From Kineothrix sp. MSJ-39 (GTDB taxonomy: Bacteria > Bacillota > Clostridia > Lachnospirales > Lachnospiraceae): a DNA stretch of 64,000 nt. Under the pieces are notes generated by a model. That model did no database searches. It saw only the letters and a program-made list of their open reading frames with translations, and had not been told where the DNA came from. Shown in pieces: positions 54,656 through 63,933 of this stretch. The first letter of the stretch is position 1, and each line of letters starts with the position of its first letter. Location of the stretch: positions 124,001-188,000 of the forward strand of contig NZ_JAHLPN010000001.1 of NCBI RefSeq assembly GCF_018917935.1. The letters are read 5' to 3'. The position numbers and the translations under genes were made by a program.

Positions 54656-55195
54656 TTAGATTCCTAATTTTGCACGTTCTCTCTGGTACTCTTCTTCTGT
54701 CAGAATGCCGTTTGCCTTTAATAGATCCAGCTTGCTGAGCTTCTCTGCTGCATTTGGATCTGCTGCAGCCGCTGCCGGAGCTGCAGCACTTGCGCCGCCT
54801 GCCATCTTCTCAGCCTTTGCCTTATCAACACCGGCTTTCAGACCGCCTTCATCAGGCATCTGTGGGAAGATCAGATAACGCTCCATACCGGCAGGTGTTT
54901 TGATGTGGATCATCGGAGCCGGCTTATTATTATAAGAACCCTGCTCTACACCTACCACACAACCGATATAATGATTAAAATTATCAATCTTTGCATTCAT
55001 TCCGTTAGGCGATGTACTGATAACAGCGATACCGTTTACTCTGGCATTTGTAACATTTACACGGAAATCTTCCGTTTTCTTCACGATCAGACCTTCCTTA
55101 TAAGTCCAGTCTTTTGCATAAATCCCCTGTTCTGCCCGGATACACTGGTTACAAACCTCACCGGCAGAATCTTTTCCACATATTAAACACTGCAT
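54656..55195 (-). CDS. Zinc-finger and SHOCT-domain protein
   Basis: 179 residues. N-terminal CLICGKDSAGEVCNQC forms a Cys4 site (residues 3, 6, 15, 18). The middle domain (about 30-120) is beta-rich and not recognised (PH-like fold is possible). An Ala-rich linker leads to the C-terminal SHOCT helix pair KLDLLKANGILTEEEYQRER. SHOCT domains are short oligomerisation modules. AAAGGAG precedes the ATG. Confidence 0.8.
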   Translation of the reverse strand: MQCLICGKDSAGEVCNQCIRAEQGIYAKDWTYKEGLIVKKTEDFRVNVTNARVNGIAVISTSPNGMNAKIDNFNHYIGCVVGVEQGSYNNKPAPMIHIKTPAGMERYLIFPQMPDEGGLKAGVDKAKAEKMAGGASAAAPAAAAADPNAAEKLSKLDLLKANGILTEEEYQRERAKLGI

Positions 55196-55219
55196 ACGTC
55201 AACTCTCCTTTGTCTTATT

Positions 55220-55564
55220 CTACTCCTGTGTAACAGAAGATGTTACTGTGTCATATACCTCAATTCTTGCAGCATCCATTTCAGGCATACCAATGAAAAT
55301 ACCGCCATAAGAATAGGTTGCATCCTCTTTTACAATACGGACAATCTCAATAAAAGCATGGAGCACTTCTTTTGTCCAGATCGTCAGAAACGCTTCATAT
55401 ACAGCCCCGATCTGCAATGGCTTATCGCACGTAAATCCGACACCGGTTCTGGAAACGTCGATAATATCAATGCTGACTTCTTCCGATGAAGCAGCATTAT
55501 CCAGACGTTTGATGATGAGGCATGACTCTAATTCGATCCTTTTGTTTTTTCTTCTGTCTTCCAA
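55220..55564 (-). CDS. PilZ-domain protein (c-di-GMP effector)
   Basis: 114 residues from a TTG start at 55564, placed 6 nt after AAGGAG. The frame is also open upstream to an ATG at 55642, but the promoter -10 (55614-55619) lies in that stretch, so the TTG start is more likely. RRKNKRIELES gives the Arg-x3-Arg c-di-GMP motif and DVSRTGVGF the Asp-x-Ser-x-x-Gly motif. A single PilZ domain with no output part; it would bind c-di-GMP and act on a partner protein. Confidence 0.85.
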   Translation of the reverse strand: MEDRRKNKRIELESCLIIKRLDNAASSEEVSIDIIDVSRTGVGFTCDKPLQIGAVYEAFLTIWTKEVLHAFIEIVRIVKEDATYSYGGIFIGMPEMDAARIEVYDTVTSSVTQE

Positions 55565-55613
55565 AGAAATCTCCTTCCCGAAAATATATTCATTTCCTGC
55601 TCTACTTATATTT

Positions 55614-55642
55614 ATATTACCAAATTCCTGTCGACAATGCAA
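55614..55642 (-). promoter_or_regulatory. Promoter of the PilZ gene
   Basis: Minus strand: TTGCAT (55637-55642), 17 bp, TAATAT (55614-55619). Confidence 0.7.
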
Positions 55643-55673
55643 GGCATTTCATTAAATGTGCACGTGCACATTC

Positions 55674-56708
55674 CTATGAAATGAACATAGCGTCTCCAAA
55701 TGAGAAAAAACGGTATTTTTCTTTTACAGCTTCCTCATAGGCAGCCAGAACGTGCTCCCGTCCGGCGAGTGCGGATACCAGCATAATGAGGGTCGATTCC
55801 GGCAGATGAAAATTCGTGATCAGTCCATCCAGTACTTTAAACTGATACCCAGGATAAATGAAGATCTCGGTATTTCCGCTGCAGGCATGTAGTCTGCCAT
55901 CTTCATCTGCCGCACTTTCAATCGTTCTGCAGCTTGTCGTACCGACACAGATCACACGTCCACCATTTGCTTTTGTTTCATTGATCATATCTGCCGCTTC
56001 TTTTGAGATCTGATAAAATTCAGAATGCATATGATGCTCCAGTACGTTGTCTTCTTTGACCGGCCGGAATGTTCCAAGTCCGACATGCAATGTGACATAA
56101 GCAAGTTTCACACCCATTTCTTCGATCCGGGCAAGCAGTTCTTTCGTAAAATGCAGTCCTGCTGTCGGCGCAGCAGCACTTCCCTCATACTTGGCATATA
56201 CGGTCTGATATCTGTTTTTGTCCTGCAGCTTATGTGTGATGTATGGCGGCAGCGGCATTTCACCGAGCTGATCGAGGATTTCTTCAAAAATACCATCATA
56301 TTCAAACCGGATCAGACGGTTTCCTTCTTCCAGCACATCCAGCACCTGTGCATGTAAAAGACCTTCTCCAAATACCAGCCTTGTTCCCGGTTTACATTTC
56401 TTACCCGGTCTTACGAGTGTTTCCCATTGATTATCTTCTTTCCTTTTCAAAAGGAGCACTTCGATCGCAGCACCTGTATCTTCCTTGACACCATACAGTC
56501 TCGCCGGAATAACCTTTGTATTGTTCAGTACAAGGCAGTCGCCCGGCTTTAAATAGTTTACGACCTCACGAAAAACATGATGTGAGGTCGCTCCTGTATG
56601 TTTGTCAAGGCAAAGCAGCCGTGAGCTTGCACGATCCGCAAGCGGATCCTGTGCAATAAGCTCTTTCGGCAGATCAAAATAAAAATCTGATTTTTTTAAC
56701 TCTGTCAT
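55674..56708 (-). CDS. queA: tRNA preQ1-34 S-adenosylmethionine ribosyltransferase-isomerase
   Basis: 344 residues. [27 protein letters not shown] start, [42 protein letters not shown] and [22 protein letters not shown]. It makes epoxyqueuosine in the tRNA wobble position. Third gene in the pheS-pheT-queA run; AAGGAATT precedes the ATG. Confidence 0.97.
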   Translation of the reverse strand: MTELKKSDFYFDLPKELIAQDPLADRASSRLLCLDKHTGATSHHVFREVVNYLKPGDCLVLNNTKVIPARLYGVKEDTGAAIEVLLLKRKEDNQWETLVRPGKKCKPGTRLVFGEGLLHAQVLDVLEEGNRLIRFEYDGIFEEILDQLGEMPLPPYITHKLQDKNRYQTVYAKYEGSAAAPTAGLHFTKELLARIEEMGVKLAYVTLHVGLGTFRPVKEDNVLEHHMHSEFYQISKEAADMINETKANGGRVICVGTTSCRTIESAADEDGRLHACSGNTEIFIYPGYQFKVLDGLITNFHLPESTLIMLVSALAGREHVLAAYEEAVKEKYRFFSFGDAMFIS

Positions 56709-56740
56709 GACTCAATTCCTTTTTTGTTTTAAAATGTAAA

Positions 56741-59161
56741 TTACTGACGCAGTTCAATGCCAAGCTGTTCAAGACCGTTCAGGATCTTCTTCAGGGCTGC
56801 ATTGATATCTGCTTCTTCCAGTGTTCGGTCTTTTGCACGGAAGGACAGGGAGTAAGCAACTGACTTGTAGCCCTTCTTGACCTGTTCACCTTCATAAATA
56901 TCAAACAGTTCATAATGCTCAAGAATCTTACCGCCGCGCTGTGCAAGCACGGACTCAATCTGTCCGACCAGAACATCATGCGGTACTACCATGGAAAGGT
57001 CTCTGCCAACTGCAGGGAATTTGGCAATGCCTTCATACTTTCTGTCGAAGGTTGTGAACGGTACGATCGCAGGCATATCCAGCACTGCTACATAAGCTCT
57101 TGTTCCGATGTTGTAGTTTTCCAGTACAAGAGGATGTACCTCTCCCAGGTAGCCAAGGACAACTCCGTCATATACGATGTTTGCCTGTCTGCCCGGATGC
57201 AGGAACGGCTTGCCTGCCTTCGGATCATATTCTTTCTTTCTTGTCATGCCGACTGCATCAAAGAATTCCTCTACAACACCCTTCATCGTAAAGAAATCAC
57301 CGTCTCCGTACATACCGAGTGTCATCTGCATTCTTTCATCAGGAAGCTCTGTCAGAGGTAGCTCCTTTGCGATATAAACGTTTGCCATTTCAAACAGCTT
57401 TACGTCTTTATTTCTTCTGTTGTAATTTGTTGCAAGACTTGTCAGCATACCATTCAGGGATGTTGTTCTCATGATTGAAAAGTCTTCACCGAGCGGATTT
57501 GCGATCTTGATCGCTTTTCTCAGTTCGTCGTCTTCCGGTAACAATAATTTATCAAATACCTTCGGGCTTTCAAAAGAATAGCACATACCCTGTGAGAAAC
57601 CGGAGAATACTGCGATCTCTCTTGCTTTTTCTTCGATACGGAGCTTATATGGCAGCTTACCTGTTGTTGCTTCACCGCTTGGCAAGGTCATCGGAATCTT
57701 ATCATAGCCATAGAAACGGGCAACTTCTTCTGCAATATCAGCCTGTCCGAGCAGATCCTGACGGAAGGACGGACAGATCAGTTCGTTTGTCTTTTCATCA
57801 TATGCCACTTCGATCTTCTTGAAAATCTCAAGCATTTCTTCACGACTTACATCCGTACCGAGCAGATTATTGTATTTCTCAGGCATAAATGGCAGGCGGA
57901 CCAGCTCTTTTAACGGTGCCTTGACATCTACCATTCCGGATACGACATCACCGCAGCCAAGCTCCTGAATGAGCTGGCAGGCTCTGTTGATCGCATCTTC
58001 TGCATTTCTCGGATCCAGACCCTTTTCAAATTTACCGGATGCATCACTTCTGAGACCGATCCGCTTTGCGGATTTACGGATGTTTGGTCCGTTGAAGGTT
58101 GCGGCTTCAAATAAAACTGTTGTGACCTCATCTGTGATCTTGGAATTGTCACCACCCATAATACCTGCAATACCGATTTCCTTCTCTGCATCACAGATCA
58201 TCAGGACATCATGATCCAGATTTCTGGTCTGACCGTCCAGTGTCACAAACTGATCACCGTCTTTTGCTCTCTTTACAACGATCTTTTTGCCGCTGACAGT
58301 AGATAAATCATATGCATGCATCGGTTGACCGTATTCTTCCATCACATAGTTTGTGATATCAACAAGGTTATTGATCGGCCGGATTCCGCTGCTTGCCAGT
58401 CTTCTCTGCATCCATTCCGGGCTTGGTCCGATCTTGATATTCGTGCAGACTCTTGCACAGTATCTCGGGCAGAGATCCTGATCCTGTACTTCTACAGAAA
58501 TATAATCTTCTACCTTTTCATCATTTTCTTTTACGGTAACATCCGGTAATACAAACGGTTTGTCAAAGGTAGCTGCTGCTTCCCTTGCAATACCGATGAC
58601 GCTGTAGCAGTCTACACGGTTTGAAGTCACTTCAAATTCAAATTTTGTATTATGCAGTCCGAGTGCTGCAACCGCATCTGCTCCGACCTCAGCATCTTCC
58701 GGGAAAATGTAAATACCATATTCCGGTGCTTCCGGATACATATCTCTGTCAGAGCCAAGCTCTTCGATAGAGCACATCATACCGTTTGACGGAACGCCTC
58801 TGAGCTTGCCTGCCTTGATCGTAATACCGTCTTCCGGAAGCGGGCCGCCGTCATGACCGCCTGCGACCTTACCGCCATCTAAAACAACCGGTACTTTATC
58901 TCCAACCTTAACATTCGGAGCACCTGTTACAATCTGGATCTCTTCTGTACCGATATTCACCTGACAGATGATCAGCTTATCTGCATCCGGGTGTTTCTCA
59001 ATCTTTGTGATCTGTCCGATCACGATCTTTTCCAGATTTTTGTCCATTCTCTCATAGCCTTCACATTTGGTTCCTGAGAGTGTCATTTTATCCATAAATT
59101 CCTGATCTGTACATTCCAGATCCGGTACATATGCTTTTATCCATTCTAATGCTGCATTCAT
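56741..59161 (-). CDS. pheT: Phenylalanyl-tRNA synthetase beta subunit
   Basis: 806 residues. N-terminal tRNA-binding (EMAP-like) domain (VIGQITKIEKHPDADKLIICQVN), B3/B4 editing domain, B5, synthetase core and C-terminal ferredoxin-fold anticodon-binding domain (FPAVGRDLSMVVPHDVLVG). Full length. ATG 59161 has AAAGGAAT upstream; an earlier in-frame ATG is not needed. Confidence 0.97.
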   Translation of the reverse strand: MNAALEWIKAYVPDLECTDQEFMDKMTLSGTKCEGYERMDKNLEKIVIGQITKIEKHPDADKLIICQVNIGTEEIQIVTGAPNVKVGDKVPVVLDGGKVAGGHDGGPLPEDGITIKAGKLRGVPSNGMMCSIEELGSDRDMYPEAPEYGIYIFPEDAEVGADAVAALGLHNTKFEFEVTSNRVDCYSVIGIAREAAATFDKPFVLPDVTVKENDEKVEDYISVEVQDQDLCPRYCARVCTNIKIGPSPEWMQRRLASSGIRPINNLVDITNYVMEEYGQPMHAYDLSTVSGKKIVVKRAKDGDQFVTLDGQTRNLDHDVLMICDAEKEIGIAGIMGGDNSKITDEVTTVLFEAATFNGPNIRKSAKRIGLRSDASGKFEKGLDPRNAEDAINRACQLIQELGCGDVVSGMVDVKAPLKELVRLPFMPEKYNNLLGTDVSREEMLEIFKKIEVAYDEKTNELICPSFRQDLLGQADIAEEVARFYGYDKIPMTLPSGEATTGKLPYKLRIEEKAREIAVFSGFSQGMCYSFESPKVFDKLLLPEDDELRKAIKIANPLGEDFSIMRTTSLNGMLTSLATNYNRRNKDVKLFEMANVYIAKELPLTELPDERMQMTLGMYGDGDFFTMKGVVEEFFDAVGMTRKKEYDPKAGKPFLHPGRQANIVYDGVVLGYLGEVHPLVLENYNIGTRAYVAVLDMPAIVPFTTFDRKYEGIAKFPAVGRDLSMVVPHDVLVGQIESVLAQRGGKILEHYELFDIYEGEQVKKGYKSVAYSLSFRAKDRTLEEADINAALKKILNGLEQLGIELRQ

Positions 59162-59235
59162 TTTTCTATTCCTTTCTTTTCCAGACATGGCATACAGCCG
59201 GGCTGCATGCACATTGATTTTCCTTTTTATTCAGA

Positions 59236-60255
59236 TTAGAACTGCTTCAGGAAACGGATATCATTTTCATAAAGCAGACGCATATCGTCGATCTCATATT
59301 TCAGAAGTGTGATACGCTCCAGACCGACACCGAATGCAAAGCCTGTGTATTCTTCCGGATCGATATGGCTCATTTCCAGAACGTGCGGGTGAACCATACC
59401 ACAGCCAAGGATCTCGATCCATCCTTCTCCCTTACAGAAACGACAGCCGCTTCCGCCGCATTTAAAGCAGGTAACGTCCATCTCGGCACTTGGCTCTGTA
59501 AATGGGAAATGATGCGGTCTGAATTTTACCTTGGTATCTTCGCCGAATAATTCTTTTGCGAATTCTGCAAGTGTTCCTTTCAGATCTGCAAATGTAATGT
59601 GTTTGTCAATAACAAGACCTTCCACCTGATGGAAGGAAGGAGAATGTGTCGCATCTACTTCATCTGCGCGGAATACACGTCCCGGAGCGATCATGCGGAT
59701 CGGCATTTTACCGGTTTCCATCTCATGTACCTGTGTGGAGCTTGTCTGTGTACGCAGCAGCAGATCGCCGTTGATATAGAAAGTATCCTGTTCGTCCTTT
59801 GCCGGATGATCTGCCGGAATATTTAATGCTTCAAAGTTGTAATAATCTCTTTCTACTTCCGGGCCTTCGACTACTTCATATCCCATACCGATGAAAATAC
59901 GTTCTACTTCGTCCAGCACGTTGAAGTTTGGATGTACATGACCAACCTTTGCCTTCTTGGCAGGCAGTGTAACGTCGATCGTTTCCTTCTGCATCTTTGC
60001 TTCTCTGACGAGTTCTTCCATTTTTTTCCTGGAGTCTTCCAGCACCTTTTCAATCTCGGCTCTTGTTTCATTGACAAGCTGTCCGACCTTTGGTCTGTCT
60101 TCCGGTGCCACATCCTTCATACCCTTCAGGATCTCTGTTAAAGCACCCTTCTTACCAAGCTGGCTGACACGTACTTCATTCAGCTGTTCCAGCGTACGGC
60201 TGTTTTCAATCTGTTTGATTGCCTCCGCTTTGATCTGCGCCAATTTTTCTTTCAT
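59236..60255 (-). CDS. pheS: Phenylalanyl-tRNA synthetase alpha subunit
   Basis: 339 residues. N-terminal coiled coil (LGKKGALTEILKGMKDV) and class II catalytic core: HPNFNVLDEVERIFIGMGYEVVEGPEVE, HPAKDEQDTFYI, LLRTQTSSTQVH, PGRVFRADEVDATHSPSFHQVEGLVID, and GFAFGVGLERITLLKY. AGAAGGAGAAA precedes the ATG. Upstream are a repeat-rich stretch and a T-box leader. Confidence 0.98.
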   Translation of the reverse strand: MKEKLAQIKAEAIKQIENSRTLEQLNEVRVSQLGKKGALTEILKGMKDVAPEDRPKVGQLVNETRAEIEKVLEDSRKKMEELVREAKMQKETIDVTLPAKKAKVGHVHPNFNVLDEVERIFIGMGYEVVEGPEVERDYYNFEALNIPADHPAKDEQDTFYINGDLLLRTQTSSTQVHEMETGKMPIRMIAPGRVFRADEVDATHSPSFHQVEGLVIDKHITFADLKGTLAEFAKELFGEDTKVKFRPHHFPFTEPSAEMDVTCFKCGGSGCRFCKGEGWIEILGCGMVHPHVLEMSHIDPEEYTGFAFGVGLERITLLKYEIDDMRLLYENDIRFLKQF

Positions 60256-60308
60256 TTCGTTTCTCCTTCTTATCTGTGGATCATTTCATTCTGTTGGGTG
60301 AATAGGCT

Positions 60309-60454
60309 GGCTCACGAATCCGTGCTACGCACTCTACATCCTGCTTCGCAGGATATTCTGACCATAATGCCATGAGACTTATTCCGCATCAGGCTCACGA
60401 ATCCGTGCTGCGCACTCCACATCCTGCTCACATGTTATGTTTCGCAGGATATTC
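60309..60454. repeat. Two diverged copies of a ~50-bp direct repeat
   Basis: Copy 1 at 60309-60358 and copy 2 at 60392-60454 both read GGCTCACGAATCCGTGCT.CGCACT.... CATCCTGC... CGCAGGATATTC; copy 2 has an extra block of about 14 nt and two or three substitutions. No coding role is visible. They sit between the T-box terminator and pheS and are not seen elsewhere in the window. Confidence 0.8.
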
Positions 60455-60461
60455 GTTCGCT

Positions 60462-60545
60462 AGTGGCGCAAGAAAAACAAATGCCAGCTTTGTCATGCAT
60501 CAAAGATGCATGACAGCAGTCGCTTGTTTTTCTTTTGCGCTCACT
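60462..60545. repeat. Long imperfect palindrome (repeat element, MITE/REP-like)
   Basis: Outer arms AGTGGCGCAAGAAAAACAA (60462-60480) and TTGTTTTTCTTTTGCGCTCACT-like (about 60524-60545) are complementary with small gaps; the centre is a perfect 11-bp stem TGTCATGCATC (60491-60501) / GATGCATGACA (60505-60515) with loop AAA. The right arm touches the T-run of the T-box terminator. An 80-bp structure of this sort is typical of small non-coding mobile repeats. Confidence 0.75.
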
Positions 60546-60552
60546 AAAAAAT

Positions 60553-60800
60553 GCCCCTGATATTATATCAGGGGCGAATCATATCCGCGGTACCACCCAA
60601 ATTCTCTGCTTCTGTCTGCAGAGCACTCAATACGCGTAACGTGCGCTCACGTCTGTGCCTAGTTAGAAGTATTTCTGTTCAGCATAGCTGCTCCGGCGGG
60701 AAATTCGATCTGCATACATACACAAGGAGGCTTTCAGCCGGTGACCTCCTCTCTCTGCGAGAGCCATGCATCTCTACTAACACCTTCAACGCTTTTCATA
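60553..60800 (-). promoter_or_regulatory. T-box riboswitch for pheS-pheT (tRNA-Phe)
   Basis: The conserved T-box sequence TGGGTGGTACCGCGG is present on the minus strand (60585-60599), followed by an intrinsic terminator stem GCCCCTGATA / TATCAGGGGC (60553-60575) and a T-run. Upstream are stem-I elements, including a GGAGG-rich distal stem and a loop containing GAATTTCCC, which can supply a TTC (Phe) specifier. T-boxes sense uncharged tRNA and antiterminate. About 300 nt separates the terminator from the pheS start. Confidence 0.92.
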
Positions 60801-60807
60801 TAGGTTT

Positions 60808-60836
60808 ATCATAGAGAATCTGCTCAAAAATGTCAA
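60808..60836 (-). promoter_or_regulatory. Promoter of the T-box/pheST transcript
   Basis: Minus strand: TTGACA (60831-60836), 17 bp, TATGAT (60808-60813). The -35 hexamer overlaps the yihY stop codon. Confidence 0.85.
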
Positions 60837-61705
60837 CAGCTTTTTTTCTTTTTCCGGTGCTTTTGGTGTTTACTTTTAAACGCTCCATACAGGAAAGAAA
60901 ATGCCGGCTGCAGAAAACGGTTGATGAAAGCACCCAGCAACATGATGTAAAAGCACATATACAGCCAGAGCATGATAATAATGACAGTTGTCAGACTTCC
61001 ATAGGTACTGAATCCCGAAAAACGGTTTACATAAACAGAAAACACCCACGATGATATATACCAGCAGATACTGACCATAACAGCGCCCGGCACTTCTCGC
61101 AGAAAACGATTTTTTTCATTTGGCAGAAATGTATAGATTGCGCAGATCAGAAGTGCCATGCTGGCTACCACCACGATCCAGCGCCAGCCTACCAGCAAAC
61201 GAAACATATATGTAATGTTCGGGAAAGATGCTGTCAGCAGGTCTACAATACGCTCACCGAATACAACAAGGATCAGCAGGATCAAAATCATGATCATCAT
61301 GATCACGGTATATACACATGCGCGCAGCCGCAGGAAAATATAATTACGGCGTTCCTTTACCCCATTGACCGTGTTCAGTCCGCGGATCAGCGCCAGCATT
61401 CCTTTTGCCGCCGACCAGATCGTCGCCAGAATAGACAGTGAAAGTGCTGTACCGGTTTTCTCATATACTTCATCTATTATACTGACAGACAGCGGTTCCA
61501 TGTTCTGAGGCAGTATTTTCGTCACAAACATCATCAGCGTTGCTTTCGTGATCGGCGTGTATGGAATCGCACTGATCAGTAAAAGAAGCATTGGGATCAG
61601 CGATAAAAACGTAAAAAATGCCGCCGATGATGCATAAGCACTGATATGATGTTCATTCATCTGGAGGGAAAACTCCTGCCAGATCCGATATATCTTTCTT
61701 CTCAT
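60833..61705 (-). CDS. YihY/virulence factor BrkB family membrane protein
   Basis: 290 residues with six hydrophobic segments and the family blocks ASSAAFFTFLSLIPMLLLL, LSILATIWSAAKGMLALIRGLN and GSLTTVIIIMLWLYMCFYIMLLG. Function is not established. Ends in a Lys-rich tail. Its ATG overlaps the SpoIID-like gene stop by 4 nt. Confidence 0.9.
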   Translation of the reverse strand: MRRKIYRIWQEFSLQMNEHHISAYASSAAFFTFLSLIPMLLLLISAIPYTPITKATLMMFVTKILPQNMEPLSVSIIDEVYEKTGTALSLSILATIWSAAKGMLALIRGLNTVNGVKERRNYIFLRLRACVYTVIMMIMILILLILVVFGERIVDLLTASFPNITYMFRLLVGWRWIVVVASMALLICAIYTFLPNEKNRFLREVPGAVMVSICWYISSWVFSVYVNRFSGFSTYGSLTTVIIIMLWLYMCFYIMLLGAFINRFLQPAFSFLYGAFKSKHQKHRKKKKSC

Positions 61706-63678
61706 TCATTTACCCCTTCTATGCTGCACTCATAGAAAAATTGCAGGATTTGTTTATAGTCATAGCCCGCCTGTGCCATTCTTCTTGCCGCATTCTGACT
61801 CATACCGATCCCATGTCCGAAACCGCCGCCATACAGTGTATAAGAGATCACAACCGGAGCCTCCTTTGCTTTTTCCGTGGATATCCCGTCATCAGTCTCA
61901 TAAACCGGCTCGATCACAAAGAAAGAGCTTGGCAGCATACCATTGATGCTTCCATCTTTTCCGTAATCCGCACCCAGCGCGATCTTTGTATTTTCGCCTG
62001 CCAGCACATAACGGATATTCTGCTCGCCGCATACACGGTAGGTGTCTTCTGTTCCCTCGATCAGAAGCTCTGTCATCACGCCACCTGTTGTACGTTTTAC
62101 AGCCGTAAGTCCTGTTACCATGCCAAGCTTTTCCGGCTTTTCATCCACATAACCATTGCCTTTTTTTCGCCGGATATTGCCCGGACTCTTTTCATAACGC
62201 ACCTGCAGATTGGCAAGCAAAAGTTCTGTATCCAAAGCCGTATCATACCGCCATCTGTAATAGGTATCCTCTTGTTCAAAGCTGTCCGCATCCGCTGTTT
62301 TGATAAATGTGGCAAAGCTGTCCTCTTCTGCCAGCTTGCTGCCCTCTGCACTTTCCTGCGCATCAGAACTGTGTGCATCCGGATTCTGCGTATCCGACAG
62401 CATCTGCCCCTTTGCAATGTTTCTTGCCCGCAGATAACCGCCCGTTGCTGCCATTTCATCCCCATAGGTCAGATTCCATGCAGTCAGATCCGTTCCGTAT
62501 CCGCAGGACGTCGAATAGAAATATGCGGTAACGGGCGTTCCACCTGAAAGCAGCATCTGTCCTTTTGTCTCATACACGGCTTCACTCGTTTCCGATGCTT
62601 CCGCAATGTTATTGTATACCTGAAATGCCGCACTATCATCTACATGCGCACCATAATTTTGCAGCCCCGCATGAAGCATATGCATATATGCATAGGTTCT
62701 GGCACAGACCGCCTGCGCCTTTAACGCCTCTGCAGGATAAGAAGCAGGCATTTCACTCGGTACCACAAACCGCAGATAGTCTTCCAATGCAAGTTCATTG
62801 ATGAGCAGAAAGCCTTCGCCCGTCTTTTCTATCTCAAAGTTGCCCGGATAAACAGGTGTTTTCCCATTACGCAAGATCGAATCCACTGTTGTTTTGGCAG
62901 AAAGTGCCTGCGGTCTTGCATAGATCCTGTTTGCCGTTTCAAAGAGTGTACTGTCCGCCGCAATCTGAAGTGTTTCTCCCGGCTCCAAGGTCTGCACTTC
63001 TTTCAGTTCTCCAGTGCCATCCTCCGTGAGAAGATCCATCGCCGTATCACAATGAAGCGAAACCGTTTCATGCATCGCTCCTGCAAAATCATCTGTTTTT
63101 AAAAGTACACGGATTTGTTCCATCTCCTCCTGCTTTACCAGAAGTGCTGCTACAATCTTTCCTGTTTCATTTAGTACAAAATCAGAAAAGGCATAACCGA
63201 TCGTCAGATCCGAAATTTGGCATACAGTGGGCGTTCCAAGCAGGCTGTAACATTGCATATCCCCGGTCGTCTGTTTGACTCCCAACTTTTCCAGTTCGAT
63301 CGCATAAGTGCCATCCGCCTGTGTTTTTACACTGATCAGCTTATCATTCAGCTTTTGTTCATATACTGTAACGCCGCTGACCGTTCCGTCCGTCAGTGTG
63401 ATATCCGCAATCTGTCCGCTGCCTGACAGCGTATAACCGCCAAGCGGAACACTCCTAGATGCATCCCCCGAAAGTATTGTCAGTGTTTTTCCGTCATTTT
63501 CTGTAATATAACATTTGGAAATCTCTTCTATAACAGGTTTGGGCTCTTCCGGGGCTGGCTGCGGCTCCAAGCCGCCTTTGTGCCTGATCACAGAGACCAG
63601 TACTACGATCAAAACGGCAAGACTGACCACAAGAAGTACAAGCTGCCTTTTGACATATGTATGTTTATTTACACGCAT
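61702..63678 (-). CDS. SpoIID/LytB-domain protein
   Basis: 658 residues. N-terminal membrane anchor (about residues 12-27), then a long extracellular part. The SpoIID/LytB domain lies near the middle: LALEDYLRFVVPSEMPASYPAEALKAQAVCARTYAYMHMLHAG, and DDSAAFQVYNN. The C-terminal GGGFGHGIGMSQNAARRMAQAG is also typical. SpoIID enzymes cut denuded glycan during engulfment; whether this is a sporulation or vegetative protein cannot be told. GAGGA precedes the ATG; a structured RNA lies directly upstream. Confidence 0.9.
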   Translation of the reverse strand: MRVNKHTYVKRQLVLLVVSLAVLIVVLVSVIRHKGGLEPQPAPEEPKPVIEEISKCYITENDGKTLTILSGDASRSVPLGGYTLSGSGQIADITLTDGTVSGVTVYEQKLNDKLISVKTQADGTYAIELEKLGVKQTTGDMQCYSLLGTPTVCQISDLTIGYAFSDFVLNETGKIVAALLVKQEEMEQIRVLLKTDDFAGAMHETVSLHCDTAMDLLTEDGTGELKEVQTLEPGETLQIAADSTLFETANRIYARPQALSAKTTVDSILRNGKTPVYPGNFEIEKTGEGFLLINELALEDYLRFVVPSEMPASYPAEALKAQAVCARTYAYMHMLHAGLQNYGAHVDDSAAFQVYNNIAEASETSEAVYETKGQMLLSGGTPVTAYFYSTSCGYGTDLTAWNLTYGDEMAATGGYLRARNIAKGQMLSDTQNPDAHSSDAQESAEGSKLAEEDSFATFIKTADADSFEQEDTYYRWRYDTALDTELLLANLQVRYEKSPGNIRRKKGNGYVDEKPEKLGMVTGLTAVKRTTGGVMTELLIEGTEDTYRVCGEQNIRYVLAGENTKIALGADYGKDGSINGMLPSSFFVIEPVYETDDGISTEKAKEAPVVISYTLYGGGFGHGIGMSQNAARRMAQAGYDYKQILQFFYECSIEGVNE

Positions 63679-63713
63679 GTTTCTATCCTCATGGCTTTCT
63701 GATGATCCAAAGC

Positions 63714-63927
63714 AAAGAAAACAGCCCCGAAGGACTGTTTTCTTTTGTCCCCAAAATGCTTTTCCTATATTTTGACTCCTAGCATATGGCTAGGTGGGTT
63801 ACCGCAGCTAACACTTCTGCCGTCCTCTGACCCGTAGGTAAGGCGTGACATCCATGCAGCAATATAGGAGTCCCGTTTAAAGTAACTGTAGGTTCAAAAT
63901 AATAGGAATTAGTAAGCACCTCAGGTT
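63714..63927 (-). ncRNA. Independently promoted structured RNA, 6S RNA candidate
   Basis: A transcript starting near 63927 and ending at a strong terminator (stem 63714-63728 / 63731-63745, with a UUCG-type loop) would be about 215 nt. It can fold as one rod: closing stem TTCCTATTATTTTGA (minus strand, 63894-63908) with TCAAAATATAGGAA (63762-63775); a wide 5' bubble (ACCTACAGTTACTTTAAACGG); then GACTCCTA / TAGGAGTC (63865-63872 with 63774-63781), and inner stems GCATGG/CCATATGC, TTACC/GGTAA and GCAG/CTGC. This is the general 6S layout. A leader controlling spoIID is an alternative, since no other promoter fits before that gene. Confidence 0.6.
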
Positions 63928-63933
63928 ATGAAT

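Noticed and set aside
63760-63880. T-box, cobalamin or c-di-GMP riboswitch at the right end
   Set aside because: GGTAACCCACC superficially resembles T-box wording, but the required T-box core is not present, and no conserved riboswitch core could be recognised; 6S-like RNA remains the better guess.
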